From contig JAFANH010000094.1 of assembly GCA_019232795.1 (NCBI GenBank), positions 1 through 32,081 of the forward strand: 32,081 nucleotides of DNA, in the 5' to 3' direction. Both the position numbers and the translations under genes were made by a program. The notes below the pieces were generated by a model that was given only the letters and a program-made list of their open reading frames with translations, did not search any database and was not told the DNA's origin. The stretch comes from Burkholderiaceae bacterium (lineage in GTDB: Bacteria; Pseudomonadota; Gammaproteobacteria; Burkholderiales; Burkholderiaceae_D). This document shows, piece by piece, positions 23,945 through 32,081 of the stretch (the first letter of the stretch is position 1; every line of letters starts with the position of its first letter).

Positions 23945-24094
23945 CAAGCTCCTGTTACGGTGCCGGATAAAATAGCCTTGTGTGGATTTGCTTGAATTCG
24001 CGCCAAAAAGACGTACGTTTCCCAGAAGTTGTTTACATTAAAGACAGGTTGTGTAATTCTTGCCAACACTGCCTGTTGTGTCTGGGAGAGACGC

Positions 24095-26041
24095 GTGCGG
24101 AGGAAGATTTGGGGTTGCCTGGCCCTCGGCGTCCTCCTTTTGCTGGGAGGCGGTTACTTGTCTCTTCAGGCAAGCCCGGATGCATCCTTCGACAGGCCGA
24201 TGACCTTTGAAGACCCGGGGGGGCGCCTCGGCATCGATGACATCCGCACTGAACTGTTTGCAAAAAATTTCTCGCCGCGCGCGCCCGGATTAGGCTTCCG
24301 GGCTTCTGCCTTCTGGTTGCGATTTTCCGTGGTGAATCCGACTGACAAGGACGTGCCGTATTGGTTCGATACCGGGAACCGCACCTTGCAGGAAGTCGAT
24401 CTGTACGTCTTTGATTCCGCCGGGAATCGCGCACACCAGTTGACAGGATCGAAATTCCCTTATGCGCAGCGCCCCCTGGACACGGACTATTTCGTGTTTC
24501 CGCTCAGTGTGCCGGCCCATGGAAGCAGCGAACTGTACCTGCGAGTGCGTTCGACCGGCTATCTCAACACGCAACTTGTGCCGCATTTATGGACGCCCCA
24601 GGATTATCTGCGGCATCAACAGGCGGAGCGCATGCTCTGGGCATGCTACCTTGGCATGGCGGCTTCCCTTGCCGCACTGAATCTGATGCTGTGGTTTTAT
24701 TTAAAGGACCGTAGTTACCTATTATATGTACTGTCGCTGTTTGGGATGGTCTGTACCGTCAGCACAATGTTCGGTGGATACGGGTCGTCTTATCGACTGT
24801 TCTGGCCGGCCTATCCTGTTTTCGAGCAGATTTCCTGGGTCCTGGTTGCCACCTTCACGGACATATTCGTGCCGCTCTTCATAGCAAGGCTGATCGATAT
24901 GGGCCGACTGAAGCCGTTGTTGCGCAATGCCATGATCGTACTGATTGCGGTCACTTGCCTGAACTGCGCCGTTCTGACGGGATTGACTTGGCTGCAAAAC
25001 GCCGATGCGGCAAGTCTCCAGCGCATTTACATCCTGGGCACAGCGACCAGCTCTGCGATTTACATTTGCCTGTTTGTTGCGACGCTGTACGCTCTGCGGG
25101 AGCGCAATCGCGCTGCGGTCTTTTTGTGCGTCGCCAACACGCCGCTGATGGCATGGGTATCCTTGAATGCCGTCGGCGTGCTGATGTCCGGCAAGCCGGC
25201 TGGTGGCGCAAGCATGATGTTCGGCAGCGCCTTCGAATTCACGGTGATGGCCTTAGCGCTCGCCGATCGTTTCAATCAGGAACGCAAACAGAGAATGGCG
25301 GCCAAGCAAGCGCTGATCGAGGCTTTGCAGCGATCCGAACAAGAGCTGGAGCAAAAGGTCTTGCAGCGTACTTTGGAGCTCAATGTCGAAAAGGAGAGGG
25401 CCAAGGAATTGCTGCATAACATACTGCCGGTTGAACTGGCCGAAGAGTTGTCGAGGACGGGAAAGGCGCATTCCGCACGACACGAGGCGGCGACCATCCT
25501 GTTTGCCGATTTCAGCGATTTCACCGATCTTGCGTCCACCATGCCGGCAGATCGCATGGTCGGCGAGTTGAACGATATTTTTGCGGCCTTCGACGACATT
25601 GTCGACGAGGTAGGCCTGGAAAAGATCAAGACGATAGGCGACGCCTACATGGCCGCGGCGGGTTTGCCGAAGCCCTGCGAGGATCACGCACAGCGTTGCG
25701 TGCGCGCCGGCTTACGCATGATCGATTTTATCGAAAGGCGAAATCAGTCGAGCACGTATAAATGGGGGGTACGCGTCGGCATCCATTCCGGCCCGGTGGT
25801 ATCCGGCGTTGTGGGGAAGCGCAAGTATGCCTTTGATATTTGGGGCGATACCGTCAATATCGCGTCGCGCATGGAAAGCGCGGGCGCGGCCGGCAGGGTC
25901 AACTTGTCTGCTTACACCACCGATCTTGCCCGTCGCGACTTCGAATGCGAATACCGCGGCAAGCTCGAAGCGAAAGGCAAGGGAAAGATGGACATGTATT
26001 TCGTGGTCGGCGAACGCAACTCTTTGGCAAAAGAAGCCTGA
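24095..26041 (+). CDS. 7TMR-DISM receptor adenylate cyclase
   Basis: A 648-residue membrane receptor. An N-terminal signal/anchor (about 5-25) leads to a periplasmic 7TMR-DISM extracellular sensor (about 30-165), seven membrane segments (about 180-390), a coiled coil (about 395-445) and a class III cyclase domain (about 465-630). The metal aspartates are D472 (FADFSDF) and D516 (TIGDAY). K512 and D581 (FDIWGD) are the ATP-selecting pair, and N588 and R592 the transition-state residues, so it should make cAMP, not cGMP. The GTG at 24095 has GGGAG six bases upstream and begins the hydrophobic segment; TTG 24029 is the longer alternative. Confidence 0.9.
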   Translation: MRRKIWGCLALGVLLLLGGGYLSLQASPDASFDRPMTFEDPGGRLGIDDIRTELFAKNFSPRAPGLGFRASAFWLRFSVVNPTDKDVPYWFDTGNRTLQEVDLYVFDSAGNRAHQLTGSKFPYAQRPLDTDYFVFPLSVPAHGSSELYLRVRSTGYLNTQLVPHLWTPQDYLRHQQAERMLWACYLGMAASLAALNLMLWFYLKDRSYLLYVLSLFGMVCTVSTMFGGYGSSYRLFWPAYPVFEQISWVLVATFTDIFVPLFIARLIDMGRLKPLLRNAMIVLIAVTCLNCAVLTGLTWLQNADAASLQRIYILGTATSSAIYICLFVATLYALRERNRAAVFLCVANTPLMAWVSLNAVGVLMSGKPAGGASMMFGSAFEFTVMALALADRFNQERKQRMAAKQALIEALQRSEQELEQKVLQRTLELNVEKERAKELLHNILPVELAEELSRTGKAHSARHEAATILFADFSDFTDLASTMPADRMVGELNDIFAAFDDIVDEVGLEKIKTIGDAYMAAAGLPKPCEDHAQRCVRAGLRMIDFIERRNQSSTYKWGVRVGIHSGPVVSGVVGKRKYAFDIWGDTVNIASRMESAGAAGRVNLSAYTTDLARRDFECEYRGKLEAKGKGKMDMYFVVGERNSLAKEA

Positions 26042-26072
26042 CTCCTCTACTCGATTTTCCGTCTGGTTGGAT

Positions 26073-27314
26073 CTAGATTGTCTGGGCCTTGCGCAGTGCA
26101 GCCAGCTCGGCGCCGCTCAAGCCAAGCAACTCGCGTAATACCTCGTCGGTGTGCTGACCCAGCAAGGGTGGCGGTAAGTCGCAGCGTGGCGGCGTGGCCG
26201 ACAGATTCATCGGACTGCGCACAAGTTTGACGCTGCCGGCGCTCGGGTGCGGCAAGTCGATGCGCAAGCCGCGCGCCTCTACTTGCGGGTTGTCGAACAC
26301 GTCGTCGAGTTTGTTGATCGGACCGCAAGGAACGCCAGCCGCTTCCAGCAGTGCTATCCATTCCTGACGAGTCTTGTGCCTGACCATTTCTGCCAGCAGC
26401 GGCACCAGGATGTCGCGGTGGCGCACGCGCGCCGGATTGGTGGCGAAGCGCGGGTCGGCCCCCAAGTCGGGTCGGCCGCCGGCCTCGACGAATTTCACGT
26501 ACTGGCCGTCGTTGCCGACCGCGACGATGATATGGCCGTCCGAGGTGGCGAAGGTCTGGTAGGGGACGATGTTGGGATGGGCGTTGCCCCAGCGTACCGG
26601 CGCCTGGCCGCTGGTCAGGTAATTGCTACCCACGTTGGCCAGCATGGCGACCTGCACGTCGAGCAGGGCCATGTCGATGTACTGGCCTTCGCCGCTGCGG
26701 TCGCGGTGCGTGAGCGCGGCCATGACGGCGATGGTGGCATACATGCCGGTCATCAGATCGGAGATGGCGACGCCGGCCTTTTGCGGCCCGCCCCCGGGCA
26801 GGTCGTCGCGTTCGCCGGTGATCGACATGAACCCGCCTATGCCTTGCACGATGAAGTCGTAGCCGGCGCGTTGGGCATAGGGACCGTCCTGGCCAAAGCC
26901 GGTGATCGAGCAATATACGAGATCGGGCTTTTCATGTTTCAGCGAAGCGTAGTCCAGTCCGTATTTCTTCAGTTGCCCGACTTTGTAGTTTTCCAGCACC
27001 ACATCCGATTGCCGTACCAGCTTGCGCACGATTTCCTGGCCTTCGGCGCTGGCGATATCGAGCGTGACCGAGCGCTTGCCGCGGTTGGCGGACAGATAGT
27101 AGGCCGCTTCGCTGGTGTCCTTGCCTTCGGCGTCGCGCAAGTAGGGCGGTCCCCAGGAGCGCGTGTCGTCGCCGTTGCCAGGACGTTCGATCTTGATGAC
27201 GTCAGCGCCGAGATCGGCCAGGTTTTGCGCGCACCAGGGGCCGGCCAGCACGCGCGTCAGGTCGAGCACGCGGATGTGGGATAGGGCGCCTTTGGGGAAG
27301 GTAGGTGCGGTCAT
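26073..27314 (-). CDS. CaiB/BaiF family (class III) CoA-transferase
   Basis: A 413-residue class III CoA-transferase. It starts with the family N-terminus VLDLTRVLAGPWCAQNLADLGADVIKIE, and the catalytic aspartate is D186 in AISDLMTGMYA. Such enzymes move CoA between carboxylic acids; the acyl substrate cannot be read from sequence alone. The length and GNGDDTRSWGPP segment fit the formyl-CoA/succinyl-CoA-dependent group. No neighbouring catabolic gene suggests a substrate. It converges with the adenylate cyclase gene, 31 bases apart. Confidence 0.88.
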   Translation of the reverse strand: MTAPTFPKGALSHIRVLDLTRVLAGPWCAQNLADLGADVIKIERPGNGDDTRSWGPPYLRDAEGKDTSEAAYYLSANRGKRSVTLDIASAEGQEIVRKLVRQSDVVLENYKVGQLKKYGLDYASLKHEKPDLVYCSITGFGQDGPYAQRAGYDFIVQGIGGFMSITGERDDLPGGGPQKAGVAISDLMTGMYATIAVMAALTHRDRSGEGQYIDMALLDVQVAMLANVGSNYLTSGQAPVRWGNAHPNIVPYQTFATSDGHIIVAVGNDGQYVKFVEAGGRPDLGADPRFATNPARVRHRDILVPLLAEMVRHKTRQEWIALLEAAGVPCGPINKLDDVFDNPQVEARGLRIDLPHPSAGSVKLVRSPMNLSATPPRCDLPPPLLGQHTDEVLRELLGLSGAELAALRKAQTI

Positions 27315-27400
27315 GGGGTGGTCATCGGAAGGTCATGATGCGGCATTGGGCAGATGGGGCAACTCGTTTGCACGGGCTCCTGTTTATGAAACGAACCCTA

Positions 27401-28546
27401 TTAAGCGGCGCATTCAATCCTGTCTCTGCCGTTAAGTTTAGCCTGATAAAGCGCGGCATCGGCCCGCTCCAAAATGCTCTCGAGAGATTCCGTCGACATG
27501 GTTCGCTCCGCAATTCCCATGCTGAGGGTACAGCTGGGGATTTCATAAAAAGTATCGACCAGGGTCGACTGGATTCGGGCCGCGATTTTTTTCGCTTCGT
27601 CGAGATTTGTTCCGGGTAACAGCGCAAGGAACTCTTCACCACCTAGCCTGATCACCTGATCCATTTCCCGCAATTGTTGTCGAAGATGCGACGCGACATG
27701 GACCAGCACGGTATCTCCAGCGGCGTGCCCGTGCCGATCGTTGATCGATTTGAAAAAATCGATGTCTACGGCGACTGCCGTCAGCGGGCTATCCGCGTGC
27801 CGATCGTGCAACTGGAGACGGCGATAGTAGTCCTCGCATCCTCGCCGGTTCAGTACGCCGGTCAAAGGGTCTTGTTTCGTGCGGTTATCCAGGATTACAT
27901 GAACCCGACGTGCCACCATGGCAACAAAAACGACACCCAATAATTGCACAAGAATGGCGTTTACCGCCAGATAACCGGTCGCCAGGGGCGTGCTGTTCAA
28001 AAGACTGACGCTTTCATCGCCTAGGGTTAATGCCGCTGCCCCACGTATGAGCGTAGTGGCAGCCAACAACAACATCAGAGAAACTAAGAAATACGTGGCG
28101 AAATTCCGTTCCCCATGCCGCCAAACGACATGGATCAACCGAAGATACAAGAAAATCGCGGCGACGGAATATACCCCGACCCGATAGGAGAAATGCGGAG
28201 TCATCACCAGCCACCACATTAATCCAATTGATGCCGCAACCAGCACGGTAAAAATCAAACGCCAGCTTGGCCGCCGATCTAAAAATTTCTCCGTGCCGAG
28301 CACGCTCAAGCCAGTAGAAGTCAAGAGCGCGTCGTTATATGCTGGGACGATAATTGCTTCGCTTACGATTCCCCTGAAGGCGAGGAGAACAATGGAAAGC
28401 AGCATCGCCAACTGTGCCCATGCCCAGTAATTCACGCCCCGCACTTCCGCGTTGAAGCTTTTATGCAAGGAAAACATGACGATGCTCTGCCCGATACAGA
28501 CGAAGGCGCTTACGAATAACAGGGTAAATATATCCAGCGATCGCAT
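27401..28546 (-). CDS. Membrane-bound diguanylate cyclase
   Basis: A 381-residue protein with about six membrane segments in residues 1-212 and a C-terminal GGDEF domain (about 222-378). The active site GGEEF is at 302-306, and an I-site REMD (293-296) lies five residues before it, so it is predicted to be active and product-inhibited. The membrane part matches no sensor family that I recognise. It is a lone gene on the minus strand. Confidence 0.88.
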   Translation of the reverse strand: MRSLDIFTLLFVSAFVCIGQSIVMFSLHKSFNAEVRGVNYWAWAQLAMLLSIVLLAFRGIVSEAIIVPAYNDALLTSTGLSVLGTEKFLDRRPSWRLIFTVLVAASIGLMWWLVMTPHFSYRVGVYSVAAIFLYLRLIHVVWRHGERNFATYFLVSLMLLLAATTLIRGAAALTLGDESVSLLNSTPLATGYLAVNAILVQLLGVVFVAMVARRVHVILDNRTKQDPLTGVLNRRGCEDYYRRLQLHDRHADSPLTAVAVDIDFFKSINDRHGHAAGDTVLVHVASHLRQQLREMDQVIRLGGEEFLALLPGTNLDEAKKIAARIQSTLVDTFYEIPSCTLSMGIAERTMSTESLESILERADAALYQAKLNGRDRIECAA

Positions 28547-28710
28547 AATGTTTCAATATTTGACTTGTCGTGAAGTCATATGATGAGCTCGACTATCTTC
28601 TGCCGCAAGCGGGCGAAGGAACCGTCGAGGTATTTTAGGCGCCATGATAGCGCGCCGTCTTGTAAGATGGTTGCGGTTCGATTTGATTCGTTTCGATGAG
28701 AGGACTTTCC

Positions 28711-29469
28711 ATGTGGCCTTACCCGAAAGTGCTGGCGCATCGCGGCGGCGGTATCCTGGCGCCGGAAAACACGCTGGCGGCGATGCGCTGCGGACTTGAT
28801 CATGGCTTTCATGCAGTCGAGTTCGACGTCATGTTGTCGGCCGACGGCGTGCCCATCCTGATGCACGACGACCGTCTGGGACGTACTGTGGCGGGCGTGG
28901 GAGGCGTTGCGGACTTCGCGGCCGAGCAGTTGCTGCGCATGGATGCCGGTTCCTGGTTCGGGCCGCAGTTCGCCGGTGAGACTGTGCCGGCGTTCGCCGA
29001 AGTGGCGGCATTTTGCAAGCAAAACGGCATCTGGATGAATGTCGAAATCAAGCCGGTGCCGGGTTTCGAGGTCGAAACCGGGAAAGTGGCGGCGGAAACG
29101 GTGCTGCGCGTGTTTCAGCCGGAACTCGCTGTGGGTGCGCCCGTAACCGCGCTGCCGCTGTTTTCCTCGTTTGCTTTTGAGGCCGTGCAGGCGGCGCAGC
29201 AAGCGGCGCCGCAGGTGCCGCGCGCCTTTCTGATGGATCGCATTACGCCCGACTGGCGCGAGCGTCTGCAAACACTTCACGCGGTGGCGCTGCACACCAA
29301 CCAGAAGCATCTGACGCTGGAACTGGCGCAGGCTGTCAAGGCCGCCGGCTATGGTTTGTTTTGCTATACGGTCAACGACGCGGTTCGTGCCCGTGAATTG
29401 CTGGCTTGGGGGGTGGACGGCTTTTGCACCGACCGCATCGATTTGATCGGTGCGCAATTCGCCGGATAA
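28711..29469 (+). CDS. ugpQ: Cytoplasmic glycerophosphodiester phosphodiesterase
   Basis: A 252-residue GDPD-family enzyme that hydrolyses glycerophosphodiesters to glycerol 3-phosphate and an alcohol. The catalytic and metal residues are visible: H10-R11 (LAHRGG), E19-N20 (APENT), E37/D39 (VEFDV) and H52-D53 (MHDD). No signal peptide is present, which fits the UgpQ type. ATG 28711 is chosen with GAGAGGA upstream; ATG 28696 would add five residues across the ribosome site. alaS follows after about 100 bases with its own promoter-like sequence. Confidence 0.87.
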   Translation: MWPYPKVLAHRGGGILAPENTLAAMRCGLDHGFHAVEFDVMLSADGVPILMHDDRLGRTVAGVGGVADFAAEQLLRMDAGSWFGPQFAGETVPAFAEVAAFCKQNGIWMNVEIKPVPGFEVETGKVAAETVLRVFQPELAVGAPVTALPLFSSFAFEAVQAAQQAAPQVPRAFLMDRITPDWRERLQTLHAVALHTNQKHLTLELAQAVKAAGYGLFCYTVNDAVRARELLAWGVDGFCTDRIDLIGAQFAG

Positions 29470-29531
29470 ACAGGTCGCCGCGTGGGCCGCCAACCTCCTG
29501 TTTTTGAGGATGGGTGGCTGGAGTTATCACG

Positions 29532-29537
29532 TATAAT
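29532..29537 (+). promoter_or_regulatory. Probable -10 box of the alaS promoter
   Basis: TATAAT matches the sigma-70 -10 consensus exactly, 35 bases before the alaS ATG. No good -35 lies at 16-18 bases; TTGAGG at 29504 is too far. The call rests on the -10 alone. Confidence 0.4.
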
Positions 29538-29572
29538 CAATGGTTTGGCAACAATTTCCTTCTTCTTAGAAC

Positions 29573-32081
29573 ATGAACTCGTCTGAAATCCGCGAAAAAT
29601 TCCTGAAGTATTTCGAATCCAAGGGACATACAATCGTGCGCTCGTCCAGCCTGGTGCCGGGCAACGATCCGACCCTGCTGTTCACGAATTCGGGCATGGT
29701 GCAGTTCAAGGACGTGTTCCTGGGGCAGGACAAGCGCAGCTACACGCGCGCCACTTCGTCGCAGCGCAGCGTGCGCGCGGGCGGCAAGCACAACGACCTG
29801 GAAAATGTCGGTTACACGGCGCGCCACCATACCTTCTTCGAGATGCTGGGCAATTTCTCGTTCGGCGACTATTTCAAGCGTGATGCGATTCAATTTGCCT
29901 GGGAACTGTTGACCACAGTTTACAAGCTGCCCAAGGAAAAGCTGTGGGTGACCGTGTACCAGGAAGACGATGAGGCTTATGCGATTTGGCGCGACGAGAT
30001 GGGCGTGCCGGTCGAGCGCATCGTGCGCATCGGTGACAACAAGGGGGCGCGCTACGCGTCCGATAATTTCTGGCAGATGGCCGATACCGGCCCCTGCGGC
30101 CCTTGCTCCGAGATTTTCTACGACCACGGCGCCAACGTCTGGGGCGGCCCGCCCGGCAGCCCGGAGCAGGACGGCGACCGCTACATCGAAATCTGGAACC
30201 TAGTGTTCATGCAGTTCAACCGCGACGAAGCCGGCGTGCTGCATCCACTGCCGCGGCCTTGCGTCGACACCGGCATGGGCCTGGAGCGCATTGCCGCCGT
30301 GCTGCAGCACGTGCACTCGAATTACGAGATCGACCTGTTCCAGAACCTGATCAAGGCAGCGGCGCGCGAGACCGGCTGCACGGATCTTGCGAACAATTCG
30401 CTGAAGGTGATTGCCGACCATATCCGCGCCTGCTCCTTCCTGATTGTCGACGGTGTCATTCCCGGCAATGAAGGCCGTGGCTATGTATTGCGCCGTATCG
30501 TGCGGCGCGCACTGCGCCATGGCCACAAGCTGGGACAGAGCAAGCCCTTCTTCCACCGCCTGGTCAAGGACCTGGTCAACGAAATGGGCGCCGCCTATCC
30601 GGAATTGGCCGATGCCGCGCCGCGCGTCGAACAGGTGCTGAAGCAGGAAGAGGAGCGCTTCGGTGAAACCCTCGAACACGGCATGAAAATCCTCGAAGCG
30701 GCGCTGGCCAAGGATGGCAAGCACCTCGACGGAGAGACTGCATTCACGCTGTACGACACCTATGGCTTTCCGCTCGATCTGACCGCCGACATCTGCCGAG
30801 AGCGCAACGTGACGCTCGACGAAGTCGGTTTCGATGCGGCGATGGAGCGCCAGAAAACGACCGCGCGCGCCGCCGGCAAGTTCAAGATGAATGCCGCGGT
30901 GGAATATACCGGCGACAAGAATATCTTCGTCGGCTACGACAAGCTGACGCAGCAGGGCAAGATCGTCGCGCTCTACGTTGAAGGCAGCGCGGTGCAGGAA
31001 ATCAAGGCCGGGCAGCAAGCGATCGTCGTGCTCGATACCACACCGTTCTATGCAGAATCGGGCGGCCAGTGCGGCGACGCCGGTGTGCTGGAAGCGCCCG
31101 GTGCCGTGTTCAGCGTGGTCGATACGCAAAAAGTCCAACCCGACGTGTTCGGCCATCACGGCACACTGGGCAGCGGTTCGCTAAAGGTGGGCGACACGGT
31201 CACGGCCAAGGTCGACGCACACCTGCGCGCGCGCACCATGCGTAACCACTCGGCCACCCACCTGATGCACAAAGCCTTGCGCGAAGTGCTCGGTAGCCAC
31301 GTGGCGCAAAAAGGTTCGCTGGTAGATGCCGACAAGACGCGTTTCGATTTCAGCCACAATGGCCCGATGACGGCCGACGAAATCCGACGTGTCGAGGAAA
31401 TCGTCAACCGCGAGGTTCTCGAAAATACGGCTACCGAGGCGAAGATCATGGGTTTCGACGACGCTGTGAAGTATGGCGCCATGGCCTTGTTCGGCGAAAA
31501 ATACGGCGATGAAGTGCGTGTTCTCGGCATCGGTTCGTCCAAGGAATTGTGCGGTGGCACCCACGTCGGCCGTACCGGCGACATCGGCCTGTTCAAGATC
31601 GTGGCTGAAGGCGGCGTTGCAGCCGGCATCCGCCGCGTCGAAGCCGTGACGGGCGAAGGCGCGCTGGCGCTGGTGCAATCGCTGTCCAACCGTGTCAATG
31701 AAGCCGCCGCTGCACTCAAAGCGCAGCCGGAAGAGCTGACGCAACGCATCGCCCAGGTACAGGATCACGTCAAGGCGCTGGAGAAGGAGTTGGCCGCAGC
31801 CAAATCCAAGCTTGCCGCCAGCCAAGGTGACGAATTGGTGACGCAGGCGGTGGACATCAAGGGCATCAAGGTGTTGGCGGCGATGCTGGCTGGCGCCGAT
31901 GTGGCGACACTGCGCGAGACCATGGACAAGCTCAAAGACAAGCTGAAAACGGCGGCCATCGTGCTGGCCAGCGTCAATGACGGCAAGGTCAGCTTGATCG
32001 CCGGCGTGACGGCTGATGCGACGGCCAAGGTCAAGGCCGGCGATCTGGTCAACTTCGTGGCTCAGCAAGTCGGCGGCAAGG
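29573..32081 (+). CDS. alaS: Alanyl-tRNA synthetase (3' end beyond window)
   Basis: The visible 836 residues cover nearly the whole enzyme (about 870 in relatives). The class II catalytic core occupies residues 1-245, including [32 protein letters not shown] and [13 protein letters not shown]. The editing domain has the zinc-site pairs HSATH and CGGTH, which remove Ser and Gly from tRNA-Ala. A coiled coil and part of the C-Ala domain follow. The frame is open to the last base with no stop, so the C-terminus is cut by the window edge. It charges tRNA-Ala in the cytoplasm. Confidence 0.95.
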   Translation, partial: MNSSEIREKFLKYFESKGHTIVRSSSLVPGNDPTLLFTNSGMVQFKDVFLGQDKRSYTRATSSQRSVRAGGKHNDLENVGYTARHHTFFEMLGNFSFGDYFKRDAIQFAWELLTTVYKLPKEKLWVTVYQEDDEAYAIWRDEMGVPVERIVRIGDNKGARYASDNFWQMADTGPCGPCSEIFYDHGANVWGGPPGSPEQDGDRYIEIWNLVFMQFNRDEAGVLHPLPRPCVDTGMGLERIAAVLQHVHSNYEIDLFQNLIKAAARETGCTDLANNSLKVIADHIRACSFLIVDGVIPGNEGRGYVLRRIVRRALRHGHKLGQSKPFFHRLVKDLVNEMGAAYPELADAAPRVEQVLKQEEERFGETLEHGMKILEAALAKDGKHLDGETAFTLYDTYGFPLDLTADICRERNVTLDEVGFDAAMERQKTTARAAGKFKMNAAVEYTGDKNIFVGYDKLTQQGKIVALYVEGSAVQEIKAGQQAIVVLDTTPFYAESGGQCGDAGVLEAPGAVFSVVDTQKVQPDVFGHHGTLGSGSLKVGDTVTAKVDAHLRARTMRNHSATHLMHKALREVLGSHVAQKGSLVDADKTRFDFSHNGPMTADEIRRVEEIVNREVLENTATEAKIMGFDDAVKYGAMALFGEKYGDEVRVLGIGSSKELCGGTHVGRTGDIGLFKIVAEGGVAAGIRRVEAVTGEGALALVQSLSNRVNEAAAALKAQPEELTQRIAQVQDHVKALEKELAAAKSKLAASQGDELVTQAVDIKGIKVLAAMLAGADVATLRETMDKLKDKLKTAAIVLASVNDGKVSLIAGVTADATAKVKAGDLVNFVAQQVGGK

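Noticed and set aside
29490-29512. Imperfect hairpin between the glycerophosphodiesterase and alaS genes as a terminator
   Set aside because: The stem has a mismatch and the T-run is in the loop, not after the stem, so it does not fit a rho-independent terminator.
30200-32068. Two long minus-strand frames opposite alaS
   Set aside because: alaS is unmistakable on the plus strand; these are antisense shadows with His/Arg/Gly-rich composition and no recognisable motif.
1-32081. CRISPR array or tRNA genes
   Set aside because: No regularly spaced direct repeats and no cloverleaf-like segment were recognised on reading, though a tRNA scan was not possible.

Overview
This window looks like chromosomal DNA of a betaproteobacterium in Burkholderiales, most likely Oxalobacteraceae (Herminiimonas/Collimonas-like). 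That placement is inferred from moderately high GC, the phaA-phaB pair, DUF2282/DUF692 genes, GspA/GspB genes and alaS/glnS protein character; no rRNA or marker search was possible. No tRNA, rRNA or CRISPR array was seen.

Layout. At 1-250 lies the edge of an IS5-like element, then a membrane-anchored J-like protein (247-915, minus). From 7080 back to 1219 (minus) is a tightly packed unit: a cupin gene, a NitT/TauT-type substrate-binding protein, a SCO/SenC copper chaperone, a cupredoxin-like protein, an ABC permease and an ABC ATPase. The cupin gene at its head is split by a complete IS200/IS605-type element (about 5099-6879) carrying divergent tnpA and tnpB. Next come phaA-phaB (7247-9216, plus). 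They are followed by a compact bufferin-type operon (9393-11956, plus): a DUF2282 precursor, a fused DUF692 (MNIO)-DUF2063 maturase and a DoxX membrane protein.

From 11974 to 14664 (minus) are a small S4 RNA-binding protein, an unknown protein, a SapC-family protein and a GH18 chitinase. A tightly spaced minus-strand run (14755-20162) holds sbcB, a cNMP-binding/GGDEF diguanylate cyclase, gspB, gspA and a DUF1345 membrane protein. The rest is mostly single genes: GIY-YIG-like protein, DUF3617, glnS, DUF1223, a 7TMR-DISM adenylate cyclase, a CaiB/BaiF CoA-transferase, a membrane diguanylate cyclase, a glycerophosphodiesterase, and alaS, which runs off the right edge.

Two systems stand out. First, the cupin-ABC-SCO-cupredoxin cluster joins an importer of unknown substrate to two copper-handling folds, and its lead gene is broken by a transposon. 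Second, the bufferin operon has its oxidase and partner protein fused into one 550-residue chain, with a strong hairpin between the precursor and maturase genes. Both point to copper handling and lie within 12 kb of each other.
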